A stretch of DNA of 64,000 nt. Origin: QQVM01 sp964544885 (lineage in GTDB: Bacteria > Bacteroidota > Bacteroidia > AKYH767-A > 2013-40CM-41-45). The DNA is taken from the NCBI GenBank assembly GCA_964544885.1, contig CAZJDX010000002.1, forward strand, positions 1-64,000, given 5' to 3'. The position numbers and the translations under genes are program-made. Each line of letters starts with the position of its first letter. Positions within the stretch are counted from its first letter, which is position 1. A model generated the notes under the pieces. It did no database searches and had not been told where the DNA came from. It worked only from the letters and a program-made list of their open reading frames with translations. Positions 43,872 to 51,169 of this stretch are shown here, piece by piece.

Positions 43872-44876
43872 ATGTCGAAAGTAAGAGTTGCCATTAATGG
43901 TTTTGGCCGGATTGGCCGGATGACCTCCAGGGTATTGCTTGAAAGGGAAGATATCGAACTCATAGCGATTAACGATCTCACTGATAATGGAACGCTGGCG
44001 CATCTGTTCAAATACGATTCTATTCATGGTCGTTTCAAGGGCACGGTGGAGGCGAATGAAGAATACCTCGTACTGAATGGAAAACGAATAAAGGCTTTGT
44101 CTGAGAATGATCCGTTAAGCCTGCCTTGGAAAGATCTGGGTGTTGATGTGGTCCTGGAATGTACGGGCAGGTTCACGGATTTTGAAGGTGCGCAACAGCA
44201 CTTGAAAGCAGGAGCAGGGAAAGTAATCTTGTCAGCCCCTTCCAAGGGAAAGCAAAAGGTGAAGACAATCGTACTGGGAGTAAACGATCATGAATTGAAA
44301 AAGGAAGACCAGGTCGTTTCCAATGCTTCCTGCACTACAAACAATGCCGCGCCTATGCTCAGGGTTCTTGATGAGAATTGGGTCATAGAAAAAGCCTTTG
44401 TTACTACAGTCCATTCCTATACCGGCGACCAGAATATACACGACGCACCACATAAAGACTTACGCAGGGCAAGGGCAGCGGCGGTCTCAATCATCCCTAC
44501 AACTACCGGAGCGGCAAAAGCCTTAGGTGAAGTTCTTCCCCATCTGAATGGCAAACTGGGAGGAGCCGGGGTGAGGGTACCTGCTCCGGATGGCTCCCTT
44601 ACAGACATTACCTGTATACTTGCCAAGGATGCAGGGAGGGAGGAAATAAATTCGGTCTTTAAAATGGCCTCAGAAGGTTCCCTTAAAGGAATACTCGAAT
44701 ATACCAGCGATCCTATCGTATCTATAGACATTGTTGGGTCTTCCGCTTCCTGTATTTTTGATTCGGAACTGACCACCGTCCTGGGACGAATGGTTAAGGT
44801 AGTTGGCTGGTATGACAATGAAATGGGTTACAGTCATCGCCTTGCTGAACTGGCTATAAAAATGTTCAGGCTCTGA
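43872..44876 (+). CDS. gapA: type I glyceraldehyde-3-phosphate dehydrogenase
   Basis: 334 residues, glycolysis/gluconeogenesis. The Rossmann motif INGFGRIGR (8-16), catalytic Cys154 in SNASCTTN, the HSYTGDQ-like segment VHSYTGDQNIHD carrying the catalytic His, and the C-terminal WYDNEMGYSHR are all present. Cys-Thr-Thr-Asn and length match the NAD-dependent enzyme. It stands 82 nt after lipA and ends before a hairpin terminator at 44960. Confidence 0.96.
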   Translation: MSKVRVAINGFGRIGRMTSRVLLEREDIELIAINDLTDNGTLAHLFKYDSIHGRFKGTVEANEEYLVLNGKRIKALSENDPLSLPWKDLGVDVVLECTGRFTDFEGAQQHLKAGAGKVILSAPSKGKQKVKTIVLGVNDHELKKEDQVVSNASCTTNNAAPMLRVLDENWVIEKAFVTTVHSYTGDQNIHDAPHKDLRRARAAAVSIIPTTTGAAKALGEVLPHLNGKLGGAGVRVPAPDGSLTDITCILAKDAGREEINSVFKMASEGSLKGILEYTSDPIVSIDIVGSSASCIFDSELTTVLGRMVKVVGWYDNEMGYSHRLAELAIKMFRL

Positions 44877-44959
44877 AAATCACCTAATTTTATAAAATTC
44901 GAAGTCTGCTAAGCGGGCTGGAAGCATTTTTCTGCAAAGGGCTCAATATCAGATCTCTT

Positions 44960-44997
44960 GGCCTTCATTATGAAGTTGTGCTGAAGGCCTTGTTTTT
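44960..44997 (+). terminator. terminator after gapA
   Basis: GGCCTTCA (44960-44967) / TGAAGGCC (44982-44989), 14-nt loop, then TTGTTTTT. In the remaining gap up to 45231 I see an A/T-rich stretch (45018-45034) and no gene or clear promoter. Confidence 0.72.
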
Positions 44998-45231
44998 AAG
45001 TGAATTTGGAGCAATATTTTTTTTAAAAAATTGTTTGTATCCTTAGAATATTCCACCAATTATTGTTTCTTTGGTCAGTATTTGATTGATGGATTTTAGA
45101 GTTTCTTGAAGGTATTTCAGATTTTCCGTCTGTAATCCTGAATGGTACAAAGTTTGTTAATCTTCTCAAAACATAAAGGGAGCATTACTTGTTCCTTAGA
45201 ACAGAAATCACAATAAATATCTCCGAGTATT

Positions 45232-45402
45232 ATGGTACGTCGCCCTAAAAAAAAGGCAAAAATTGTAAAGGAGCCGGTCCGCGATTCGGCTAGTCCGCGC
45301 ATAAAAGTGCAGTTGGATCATAAAACCTTGATGGTGGTTCACAGCATGGCTGCATTTAAAATGTGGAAAAAGCGCTACCCACTGGCAAAAGTCATTGACT
45401 AA
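45232..45402 (+). CDS. 56-residue basic protein
   Basis: Too short for most gene callers: begins MVRRPKKKAKIVKEPV and continues RIKVQLDHKTLMVV, then AAFKMWKKRYPLAKVID. The N-terminus is Lys/Arg rich and the C-terminal half reads like a compact beta-alpha unit with W and Y. Small proteins with RVQLDxxT and a closing W-x-x-x-Y-P-x-A-K-V are familiar from Bacteroidota genomes, unnamed. It is followed 29 nt later by a terminator and lies just before the tRNA/tuf operon. Nucleic acid or ribosome binding is possible from the charge only. Confidence 0.75.
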   Translation: MVRRPKKKAKIVKEPVRDSASPRIKVQLDHKTLMVVHSMAAFKMWKKRYPLAKVID

Positions 45403-45431
45403 AATCAATTTGTCCTTAAATATCAGTTTGG

Positions 45432-45456
45432 AGCCCTCCAGGTAGAGGGCTTTTTT
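45432..45456 (+). terminator. terminator after the 56-residue gene
   Basis: AGCCCTC (45432-45438) / GAGGGCT (45445-45451), 6-nt loop, T6 tract. Confidence 0.85.
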
Positions 45457-45491
45457 ATTGGCTTTTTTGTTGAAATTTATTTTTTAAATAA

Positions 45492-45522
45492 TTGTCAATT
45501 TCAAATCGCTTTTCTACATTTG
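45492..45522 (+). promoter_or_regulatory. promoter of the tRNA-tuf operon
   Basis: TTG (45492-45494), 20-nt spacer, TACATTTG (45515-45522). Start about 45526-45529, some 43 nt before the first tRNA. Confidence 0.65.
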
Positions 45523-45570
45523 CAATCCCTTTTTTGAGGGTAGTGCGTTCGTTGAAATTCGAGCAAAAAA

Positions 45571-45644
45571 GCCGATGTAGCTCAGTTGGCCAGAGCTACT
45601 GATTTGTAATCAGTGGGTCGGGGGTTCGAATCCCTCCATCGGCT
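45571..45644 (+). tRNA. tRNA-Thr (anticodon TGT)
   Basis: Cloverleaf: acceptor GCCGATG/CATCGGC, D-arm with AGCTCAGTTGGCCAGAGC pattern, anticodon stem ACTGA/TCAGT around loop TTTGTAA (TGT), T-arm GGGGTTCGAATCCC. No encoded CCA. Confidence 0.96.
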
Positions 45645-45675
45645 CATTTTGTGAAATATAAGTTGATACCGGGAA

Positions 45676-45756
45676 GGGGAGATACCAGAGTGGCCAAATG
45701 GGACGGACTGTAAATCCGTTGCGCAAGCTTCGAAGGTTCGAATCCTTCTCTCCCCA
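45676..45756 (+). tRNA. tRNA-Tyr (anticodon GTA)
   Basis: Acceptor GGGGAGA/TCTCCCC, anticodon stem ACGGA/TCCGT around loop CTGTAAA (GTA), long class II variable arm (TGCGCAAGCTTCG), discriminator A. Confidence 0.96.
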
Positions 45757-45851
45757 CTCAAATTCGTTTTGAAGATGTTTGACTTGTCGTTGAGAAATCG
45801 CCTTCACAGCAGAGGTTTTCCTGAGGCAATTTGAAATATTGAAAACCAAAA

Positions 45852-45924
45852 GCGGAAGTAGCTCATTTGGTAGAGCATCAGCCTTCCAAGCTGAGGGTGG
45901 CGGGTTCGAGCCCCGTCTTCCGCT
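45852..45924 (+). tRNA. tRNA-Gly (anticodon TCC)
   Basis: Acceptor GCGGAAG/CTTCCGC, anticodon stem TCAGC/GCTGA around loop CTTCCAA (TCC), T-arm CGGGTTCGAGCCCCG. Confidence 0.96.
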
Positions 45925-45971
45925 CTTGTAAATACGTTCATTGAATTGATAAGAATAAGTATGAATTACCA

Positions 45972-46044
45972 GCCAATGTAGCTCAGTTGGTAGAGCACAT
46001 CCATGGTAAGGATGAGGTCACCAGTTCGATCCTGGTCATTGGCT
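45972..46044 (+). tRNA. tRNA-Thr (anticodon GGT)
   Basis: Acceptor GCCAATG/CATTGGC, anticodon stem CATCC/GGATG around loop ATGGTAA (GGT), T-arm CCAGTTCGATCCTGG. Its acceptor 3' strand is repeated at 46234-46240. Confidence 0.96.
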
Positions 46045-46061
46045 CTTATACAGAGCAACCC

Positions 46062-46241
46062 GAGTGCAAGGATAGATCAGACTGGTAACTGATCAAACTT
46101 CCGGTAGCATAATTATTCTGTCGTGTATGTGCAGCGTCGGTAGAACTTGCACTCTCCGGCTTCTGAATAAGCGAATGAATCTCCTCGGAGGAGCATGCCT
46201 GATTACCGGCATGATTGCCGGTTCGATTCCGGTCATTGGCA
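46062..46241 (+). promoter_or_regulatory. structured tuf leader with tRNA-like 3' domain (candidate RNA element)
   Basis: Between tRNA-Thr(GGT) and tuf, no gene is seen but several helices are. Long-range stem GAGTGCAAG (46062-46070) / CTTGCACTC (46146-46154), 9 bp perfect. Hairpin GATCAG/CTGATC (46075-46080, 46089-46094) with loop ACTGGTAA. Hairpin CATGCC/GGCATG (46194-46199, 46208-46213) with loop TGATTACC. The loop parts GGTAA and TTACC are complementary, so the two loops could kiss. At 46217-46233 is a perfect tRNA T-arm (GCCGG, TTCGATT, CCGGT), followed by CATTGGC, the tRNA-Thr acceptor 3' strand, but with no 5' partner in the element. A further hairpin spans 46247-46282. Function unknown. 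Confidence 0.55.
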
Positions 46242-46335
46242 CAACCGGTTAACAGGAAAAAGAGCTTCCCTCTTTCTGTTACCGTCTATTGAAACAAACA
46301 AATTCTGAATTATTAACACTTAATAAAACCTTGCC

Positions 46336-47523
46336 ATGGCAAAAGAAAAATTCGACCGTTCCAAACCACATGTGAATATTGGAACGATTGGTCACGTAGA
46401 CCACGGTAAAACGACCCTCACAGCAGCCATTACCACCGTACTGGCAAGCAAAGGTCTTGCTGAATTACGTTCATTTGACTCAATTGACAACGCTCCTGAA
46501 GAAAAGGAACGCGGTATTACGATTAACACTTCGCACGTGGAGTATCAAACGGGTAACCGTCACTATGCTCACGTTGACTGTCCTGGTCACGCCGACTATG
46601 TAAAGAACATGGTAACCGGTGCCGCACAGATGGATGGAGCGATATTAGTGGTTGCGGCAACGGATGGTCCTATGCCTCAGACTCGTGAACACATTCTTCT
46701 TGCACGCCAGGTTGGTGTTCCAAGAATTGTTGTTTTCATGAATAAAGTGGATATGGTTGACGATCCTGAACTTCTTGACCTTGTTGAGATGGAGATCCGT
46801 GAACTTCTCAGTTTTTATGAATTTGATGGTAACAATACACCTATCATCCGCGGATCAGCGCTGGGTGGATTGAACGCGGATCCTAAATGGGTTGAGACAA
46901 TTGTTCAGCTTATGGATGCCGTTGACACTTATATCCCGATCCCTCCGCGTGAAGTTGACAAACCATTCCTCATGCCTGTTGAAGACGTGTTCTCTATTAC
47001 CGGTCGTGGTACCGTTGCAACCGGTCGTATTGAGCGTGGAGTTATCAACTCAGGAGAAGAGGTTGAGATCATCGGAATGCAGGAGAAGTCGCTTAAGTCA
47101 ACTGTGACGGGAGTGGAGATGTTCCGCAAGATTCTTGACCGCGGTGAAGCCGGCGATAACGTGGGTCTTCTGCTTCGTGGTATTGAAAAGAATGATATCC
47201 GTCGTGGGATGGTTGTGGCAAAGCCCGGTTCCATCACCCCACACACTCAGTTCAAGGCTGAGATCTATGTTTTAAAGAAAGAAGAAGGCGGTCGTCATAC
47301 TCCTTTCCATAACAAATACCGTCCTCAGTTTTACCTCCGTACGACTGACGTCACCGGTGAGATTACATTGCCGGAAGGACGCGAAATGGTCATGCCGGGA
47401 GATAACGTTACCATTACTGTTGATCTCATTCAGCCTGTGGCAATGGATAAAGGTCTTCGTTTCGCTATCCGCGAAGGTGGACGTACTGTTGGTGCTGGTC
47501 AGGTAACTGAGATACTTAAGTAA
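46336..47523 (+). CDS. tuf: elongation factor Tu
   Basis: 395 residues; GTPase that brings aminoacyl-tRNA to the ribosome. G1 motif GHVDHGKT (19-26), G2 region RGITINTSHVEY, G3 DCPGHADY, G4 NKVD and the SAL-type G5 segment (GSALGG) are in order, then beta-barrel domains 2 and 3 ending QVTEILK. It has no obvious promoter of its own and is probably co-transcribed with the four upstream tRNAs, through the structured leader. Confidence 0.98.
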   Translation: MAKEKFDRSKPHVNIGTIGHVDHGKTTLTAAITTVLASKGLAELRSFDSIDNAPEEKERGITINTSHVEYQTGNRHYAHVDCPGHADYVKNMVTGAAQMDGAILVVAATDGPMPQTREHILLARQVGVPRIVVFMNKVDMVDDPELLDLVEMEIRELLSFYEFDGNNTPIIRGSALGGLNADPKWVETIVQLMDAVDTYIPIPPREVDKPFLMPVEDVFSITGRGTVATGRIERGVINSGEEVEIIGMQEKSLKSTVTGVEMFRKILDRGEAGDNVGLLLRGIEKNDIRRGMVVAKPGSITPHTQFKAEIYVLKKEEGGRHTPFHNKYRPQFYLRTTDVTGEITLPEGREMVMPGDNVTITVDLIQPVAMDKGLRFAIREGGRTVGAGQVTEILK

Positions 47524-47536
47524 TTCAATTGAACTC

Positions 47537-47576
47537 AGGAGAACAGCAGGCGGTGCAAAACGGTCTGCTGTTTCCT
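47537..47576 (+). other. hairpin downstream of tuf
   Basis: AGGA-G-AACAGCAG (47537-47549) pairs with CTGCTGTTTCCT (47565-47576), 12 bp with one bulged G. No T tract follows, so it may be a 3' end or processing element rather than a classical terminator. Confidence 0.4.
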
Positions 47577-47749
47577 GTCAATATACATGTTGATCAGTTA
47601 AGCTCCTGATAAGACCTGATCTCCGGAAATAGGTGAACGGAAAATCAGCTGTGTTGATTAACCAGAACCTTTGCGGATTTCTCTGAATTCCTGCAGAAAC
47701 CCGGGAATGTTGCGATCGGAGTACTTGAGTAGATTAGCATGAATATTAA

Positions 47750-47822
47750 ACGGGTGTAGCTCAATTGGTAGAGTAGCGGTCTCCAAAACCGTTGGCTGGG
47801 AGTTCGAGTCTCTCCACCCGTG
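47750..47822 (+). tRNA. tRNA-Trp (anticodon CCA)
   Basis: Acceptor ACGGGTG/CACCCGT, anticodon stem GCGGT/ACCGT around loop CTCCAAA (CCA), discriminator G. Standard position between tuf and secE. Confidence 0.96.
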
Positions 47823-47897
47823 CCGGCAATTGGTAGCTGAATTTGACAGCGGTAAAGAAAAGGATTATTGAAATCAAAATAATAACGAAAAGGCAAG

Positions 47898-48092
47898 ATG
47901 AGTAAAATCGGCGCTTACATCAGAGAAAGTTACACAGAACTGGTCCAGAAGGTCAGTTGGCCTACCTGGGAAGAGTTACAGGGAAGTGTGATTGTCGTCA
48001 TGGTGGCTACACTTATTATCACTCTCCTGATCTTTGTGATGGACTTCGGCTTCAATTCTATCATGAATCTCTTCTATCAAATGACTGCATAA
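47898..48092 (+). CDS. secE: preprotein translocase subunit SecE
   Basis: 64 residues: an amphipathic N-terminal helix with the conserved VSWPTWEEL, then one membrane segment (VIVVMVATLIITLLIFVMDFGF). Clamps the SecY halves together. Placed just after tRNA-Trp and 11 nt before nusG, the standard arrangement. Confidence 0.94.
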   Translation: MSKIGAYIRESYTELVQKVSWPTWEELQGSVIVVMVATLIITLLIFVMDFGFNSIMNLFYQMTA

Positions 48093-48103
48093 GGATATTC
48101 ATC

Positions 48104-48667
48104 ATGACAGAGACCCAGCAACCTAAAGAACTTGTCAGGAAATGGTACGTGGTACGGGCCATCAGCGGCAAGGAAAAAAAGGTTAAGCAATATATTGAAT
48201 ACGAGATAAACAGGCTTAAGCTGAATGACTATGTCACTCAGGTTCTGATTCCTACTGAAAAATTCTATCAGATCAGGAACGGTAAGAAAGTGAGCAAGGA
48301 GAGGAATATTCTGCCAGGCTACGTTCTGATCGAAGCAAATCTGTCGGGAGAGATCCCGCACATCATAGAAGGAGTAACCGGTGTAATATCATTCCTGGGA
48401 GCAAAAGGAGAGGCGCCCGCACCGCTGAGAGCGTCAGAAGTGAGCAGGATTCTTGGAAAGATGGATGAACTTGCCGAAAGCGAAGCGGTAATGAATGTGC
48501 CTTATGTTGTTGGAGAAACCGTGAAAGTGATAGATGGACCATTCAACAGTTTCAGTGGTGTTATCGAAGAAATCAATGAAGAGAAAAAGAAACTGAAAGT
48601 AATGGTTAAGATCTTCGGACGAAAGACTCCGCTTGAACTTAATTATATGCAGGTAGAAAAAGAATAA
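48104..48667 (+). CDS. nusG: transcription termination/antitermination protein NusG
   Basis: 187 residues from MTETQQPKEL. NGN domain (WYVVRAISGKEKKV ... LPGYVLIEAN) binds RNA polymerase; the C-terminal KOW domain (GETVKVIDGPFNSFSGVIEEINEEKKKLKV) binds Rho or S10. The open frame extends into secE, but the ATG at 48104, after the secE stop, starts the homology. Between the two domains there is a spacer typical of Bacteroidota NusG. Confidence 0.96.
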   Translation: MTETQQPKELVRKWYVVRAISGKEKKVKQYIEYEINRLKLNDYVTQVLIPTEKFYQIRNGKKVSKERNILPGYVLIEANLSGEIPHIIEGVTGVISFLGAKGEAPAPLRASEVSRILGKMDELAESEAVMNVPYVVGETVKVIDGPFNSFSGVIEEINEEKKKLKVMVKIFGRKTPLELNYMQVEKE

Positions 48668-48751
48668 TCATTATAAGACTCAGGTTGAAAAGTCTTCATC
48701 GCTTCCAGATGCGGGACCTTCAAGCCGGCAAGTAAATTAATACAAACCGTT

Positions 48752-49189
48752 ATGGCAAAAGAGATAGGAACATATATCAAGTTACAGGTTAAAGGCGGTG
48801 CCGCCAATCCTGCACCACCAATCGGTCCTGCTTTGGGAGCGAAAGGTGTCAACATCATGGAGTTCTGCAAGCAATTCAATGCCCGGACTCAGGATCAGGC
48901 CGGGAAGGTATTGCCTGTAATCATTACTGTTTATACGGACAAGTCCTTTGATTTTGTTATCAAGACTCCTCCTGCGGCAGTACAGTTGCTGGAACTTTCG
49001 AAACTGAAAAGCGGCTCTAAGGAACCCAACAGAAACAAGGTTGGCAGTGTTACCTGGGATCAGGTAAAAACCATTGCCGAGATTAAAATGCCGGACCTCA
49101 ACTGTTTCACCATTGAATCAGCAATGAGTATGGTTGCCGGAACAGCACGCAGTATGGGAATCAATGTCGAAGGGCAAAAGCCGTTCTGA
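48752..49189 (+). CDS. rplK: 50S ribosomal protein L11
   Basis: 145 residues; begins MAKEIGTYIKLQVKGGAANPAPPIGPALG, with the proline-rich linker PPIGPALGAKGVN and the rRNA-binding C-terminal domain ending ARSMGINVEG. Binds the GTPase-associated centre of 23S rRNA. Confidence 0.97.
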   Translation: MAKEIGTYIKLQVKGGAANPAPPIGPALGAKGVNIMEFCKQFNARTQDQAGKVLPVIITVYTDKSFDFVIKTPPAAVQLLELSKLKSGSKEPNRNKVGSVTWDQVKTIAEIKMPDLNCFTIESAMSMVAGTARSMGINVEGQKPF

Positions 49190-49298
49190 GCCCATCGCGA
49201 CCTGAACCGGTCAGACAGGAATATCAGTTAAATTAAATACAAACAAGAAGGAGGGTGAGATCCCATCAAGCCCGTCAGAACTTCAAAACTTTAATTCA

Positions 49299-49991
49299 AT
49301 GGCAAAGATCAGTAAGAAGAGAAAACAGGTTCTTTCAAAAGTTGATCAAAGTAAAGTTTACAGCCTCGATGAAGCATCCAGGATTGTAAAGGACATTACA
49401 ACGACAAAGTTTGATGCCTCTGTTGATCTTAGTATCCGTCTGGGTGTTGACCCGCGGAAAGCGAATCAGATGGTTCGTGGTGTTGTGACGCTTCCCCATG
49501 GCACCGGTAAAGTGAAAAAGGTGCTTGTACTCTGTACACCTGACAAAGAAGCCGAGGCTAAAGAAGCCGGGGCGGATTATGTCGGATTGGATGAGTACAT
49601 CACTAAAATTGAACAAGGCTGGACAGATATCGATGTTGTAATTACCATGCCCAGTGTAATGGGCAAGGTAGGTAAACTAGGTAAAGTTCTGGGACCCCGT
49701 AACCTTATGCCTAATCCGAAAACCGGTACTGTTACGACCGACATCGGCAAGGCGGTAAATGAAGTCAAAGCCGGTAAGATCGATTTCAAGGTGGACAAGC
49801 AGGGAAGTATCCATGCCTCCATAGGTAAAGTTTCATTTGATGCAAAAAAACTTGCAGAAAATGCGAATGAGCTTCTTCACACGATTATCAAGTTGAAGCC
49901 TTCTTCTGCCAAAGGTACTTATATGAGAAGCGTTTATCTGTCTTCCACGATGAGTCCTTCTGTCCAGATCGATACCAAAACATTATCATAA
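49299..49991 (+). CDS. rplA: 50S ribosomal protein L1
   Basis: 230 residues; L1 signature region MPSVMGKVGKLGKVLGPRNLMPNPKTGTV in the second domain and KIDFKVDKQGSIHASIGKVSF near the end. Forms the L1 stalk and, in other bacteria, represses the L11-L1 message. The 109-nt gap before it has no clear site. Confidence 0.97.
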   Translation: MAKISKKRKQVLSKVDQSKVYSLDEASRIVKDITTTKFDASVDLSIRLGVDPRKANQMVRGVVTLPHGTGKVKKVLVLCTPDKEAEAKEAGADYVGLDEYITKIEQGWTDIDVVITMPSVMGKVGKLGKVLGPRNLMPNPKTGTVTTDIGKAVNEVKAGKIDFKVDKQGSIHASIGKVSFDAKKLAENANELLHTIIKLKPSSAKGTYMRSVYLSSTMSPSVQIDTKTLS

Positions 49992-50030
49992 ACAGGGATC
50001 CTGTCCTGAAAAATCCTAAAAAATTAAGTT

Positions 50031-50555
50031 ATGAAAAGAGAAGAAAAGGACGTGATCATTGGTGAGATCACCGAACTCCTCAATCAATACCCGACCGTCT
50101 ACATAACCGATACATCGGCATTATCTGTCGCAAAAACCAATCAGTTGCGCAGAGTATGTTTCAACAAAGGAGTGAAGATGCTGGTCGCAAAGAATACATT
50201 GATCCGCAAGGCGATGGAGAAGAAAGACGCAGATGCGTACCGCGATATATTCTCTTCGCTGGCAGGTACCAGTGCGCTCATGTTCAGTGAAGTGGGTAAT
50301 GCACCGGCAAGACTGATCAAAGACTTCCGCAAAACAAGTGATAAACCTATTCTGAAAGGTGCATGGGTTGAAACTGCCATATTTATCGGTGATAATCAAC
50401 TCGACTCACTTACCAACCTGAAGTCCAGGAATGAACTCATCGGTGATATCATTGCATTGTTGCAATCACCTGCCAAGAATGTTATTTCTGCTCTTAACAG
50501 CAGCGGAGGTAAACTTGCCGGCATTGTCAAAACCCTTTCTGAAAGACCAGAGTAA
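50031..50555 (+). CDS. rplJ: 50S ribosomal protein L10
   Basis: 174 residues with MKREEKDVIIGEI, VAKNTLIRKAME and the C-terminal helix region that carries L7/L12 dimers (AKNVISALNSSGGKLAGIVKTLSE). Base of the stalk; only 39 nt separate it from rplA. Confidence 0.96.
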   Translation: MKREEKDVIIGEITELLNQYPTVYITDTSALSVAKTNQLRRVCFNKGVKMLVAKNTLIRKAMEKKDADAYRDIFSSLAGTSALMFSEVGNAPARLIKDFRKTSDKPILKGAWVETAIFIGDNQLDSLTNLKSRNELIGDIIALLQSPAKNVISALNSSGGKLAGIVKTLSERPE

Positions 50556-50651
50556 ACGATCCCTGTGTGAGCAGGAACAATAAGAATGCTTCCAATTCAA
50601 TTATAATTACAATTCAAACTGAAATCTCTAAACAATTAAAACCCTATAACA

Positions 50652-51032
50652 ATGGCAGATCTTAAAACATTCGCTGAGCAGCTGGTAAACCTGACAGTGA
50701 AAGAAGTGAACGAATTAGCGAAAATCCTCAAAGATGAGTATGGTATTGAGCCTGCTGCTGCAGCTGTTGCAGTTGCTGCTCCAGGTGCCGGTGGTGGTGG
50801 TGCAGAAGCCGCTGCTGAGAAATCAACTTTTGATGTGATCCTGAAGTCGCCAGGCGGTGCAAAATTGAACATCGTTAAGCTTGTGAAAGAGATGACCGGT
50901 CTTGGTCTGAAAGAAGCAAAAGACCTGGTTGACGGAGCCCCAAAACCTGTTAAAGAAGGTGTCTCTAAAGAAGAAGCGAATTCTATCAAATCACAACTGG
51001 AAGAAGCAGGAGCAGAAGTTGAAGTTAAATAA
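50652..51032 (+). CDS. rplL: 50S ribosomal protein L7/L12
   Basis: 126 residues; N-terminal dimerisation part (LKTFAEQLVNLTVKEVNELAKIL), an Ala/Gly-rich hinge (about 38-55) and the C-terminal domain KSTFDVILKSPGGAKLNIVKLVKE with GLGLKEAKDLVDGAPKPVKEG. Recruits translation factors. Confidence 0.97.
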   Translation: MADLKTFAEQLVNLTVKEVNELAKILKDEYGIEPAAAAVAVAAPGAGGGGAEAAAEKSTFDVILKSPGGAKLNIVKLVKEMTGLGLKEAKDLVDGAPKPVKEGVSKEEANSIKSQLEEAGAEVEVK

Positions 51033-51060
51033 GGCAACGGCATCTGTTCGCGAGCATTTA

Positions 51061-51095
51061 TAGACCTCTCACGGTTAAAAACCGGGAGGGGTCTA
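51061..51095 (+). terminator. hairpin/partial terminator between rplL and rpoB
   Basis: TAGACCTCTCACGGTT (51061-51076) pairs with AACCGGGAGGGGTCTA (51080-51095), 16 positions with one G-T and one mismatch, AAA loop. The following tract is poor in T, which suits a partial terminator that lowers rpoBC output, as known between these genes in E. coli. Confidence 0.68.
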
Positions 51096-51169
51096 TATCC
51101 GTTTTAACTGGTGATCTTCCGTAATCGTCACCGTTAGAAAATTTAATTCAATTCCTAAACCCAAGCAAC

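Noticed and set aside
46062..46241. Complete extra tRNA or tmRNA between tRNA-Thr and tuf
   Set aside because: No 5' acceptor strand GCCAATG and no canonical 7-nt anticodon loop in the element; no tag-peptide frame, so neither a full tRNA nor tmRNA.
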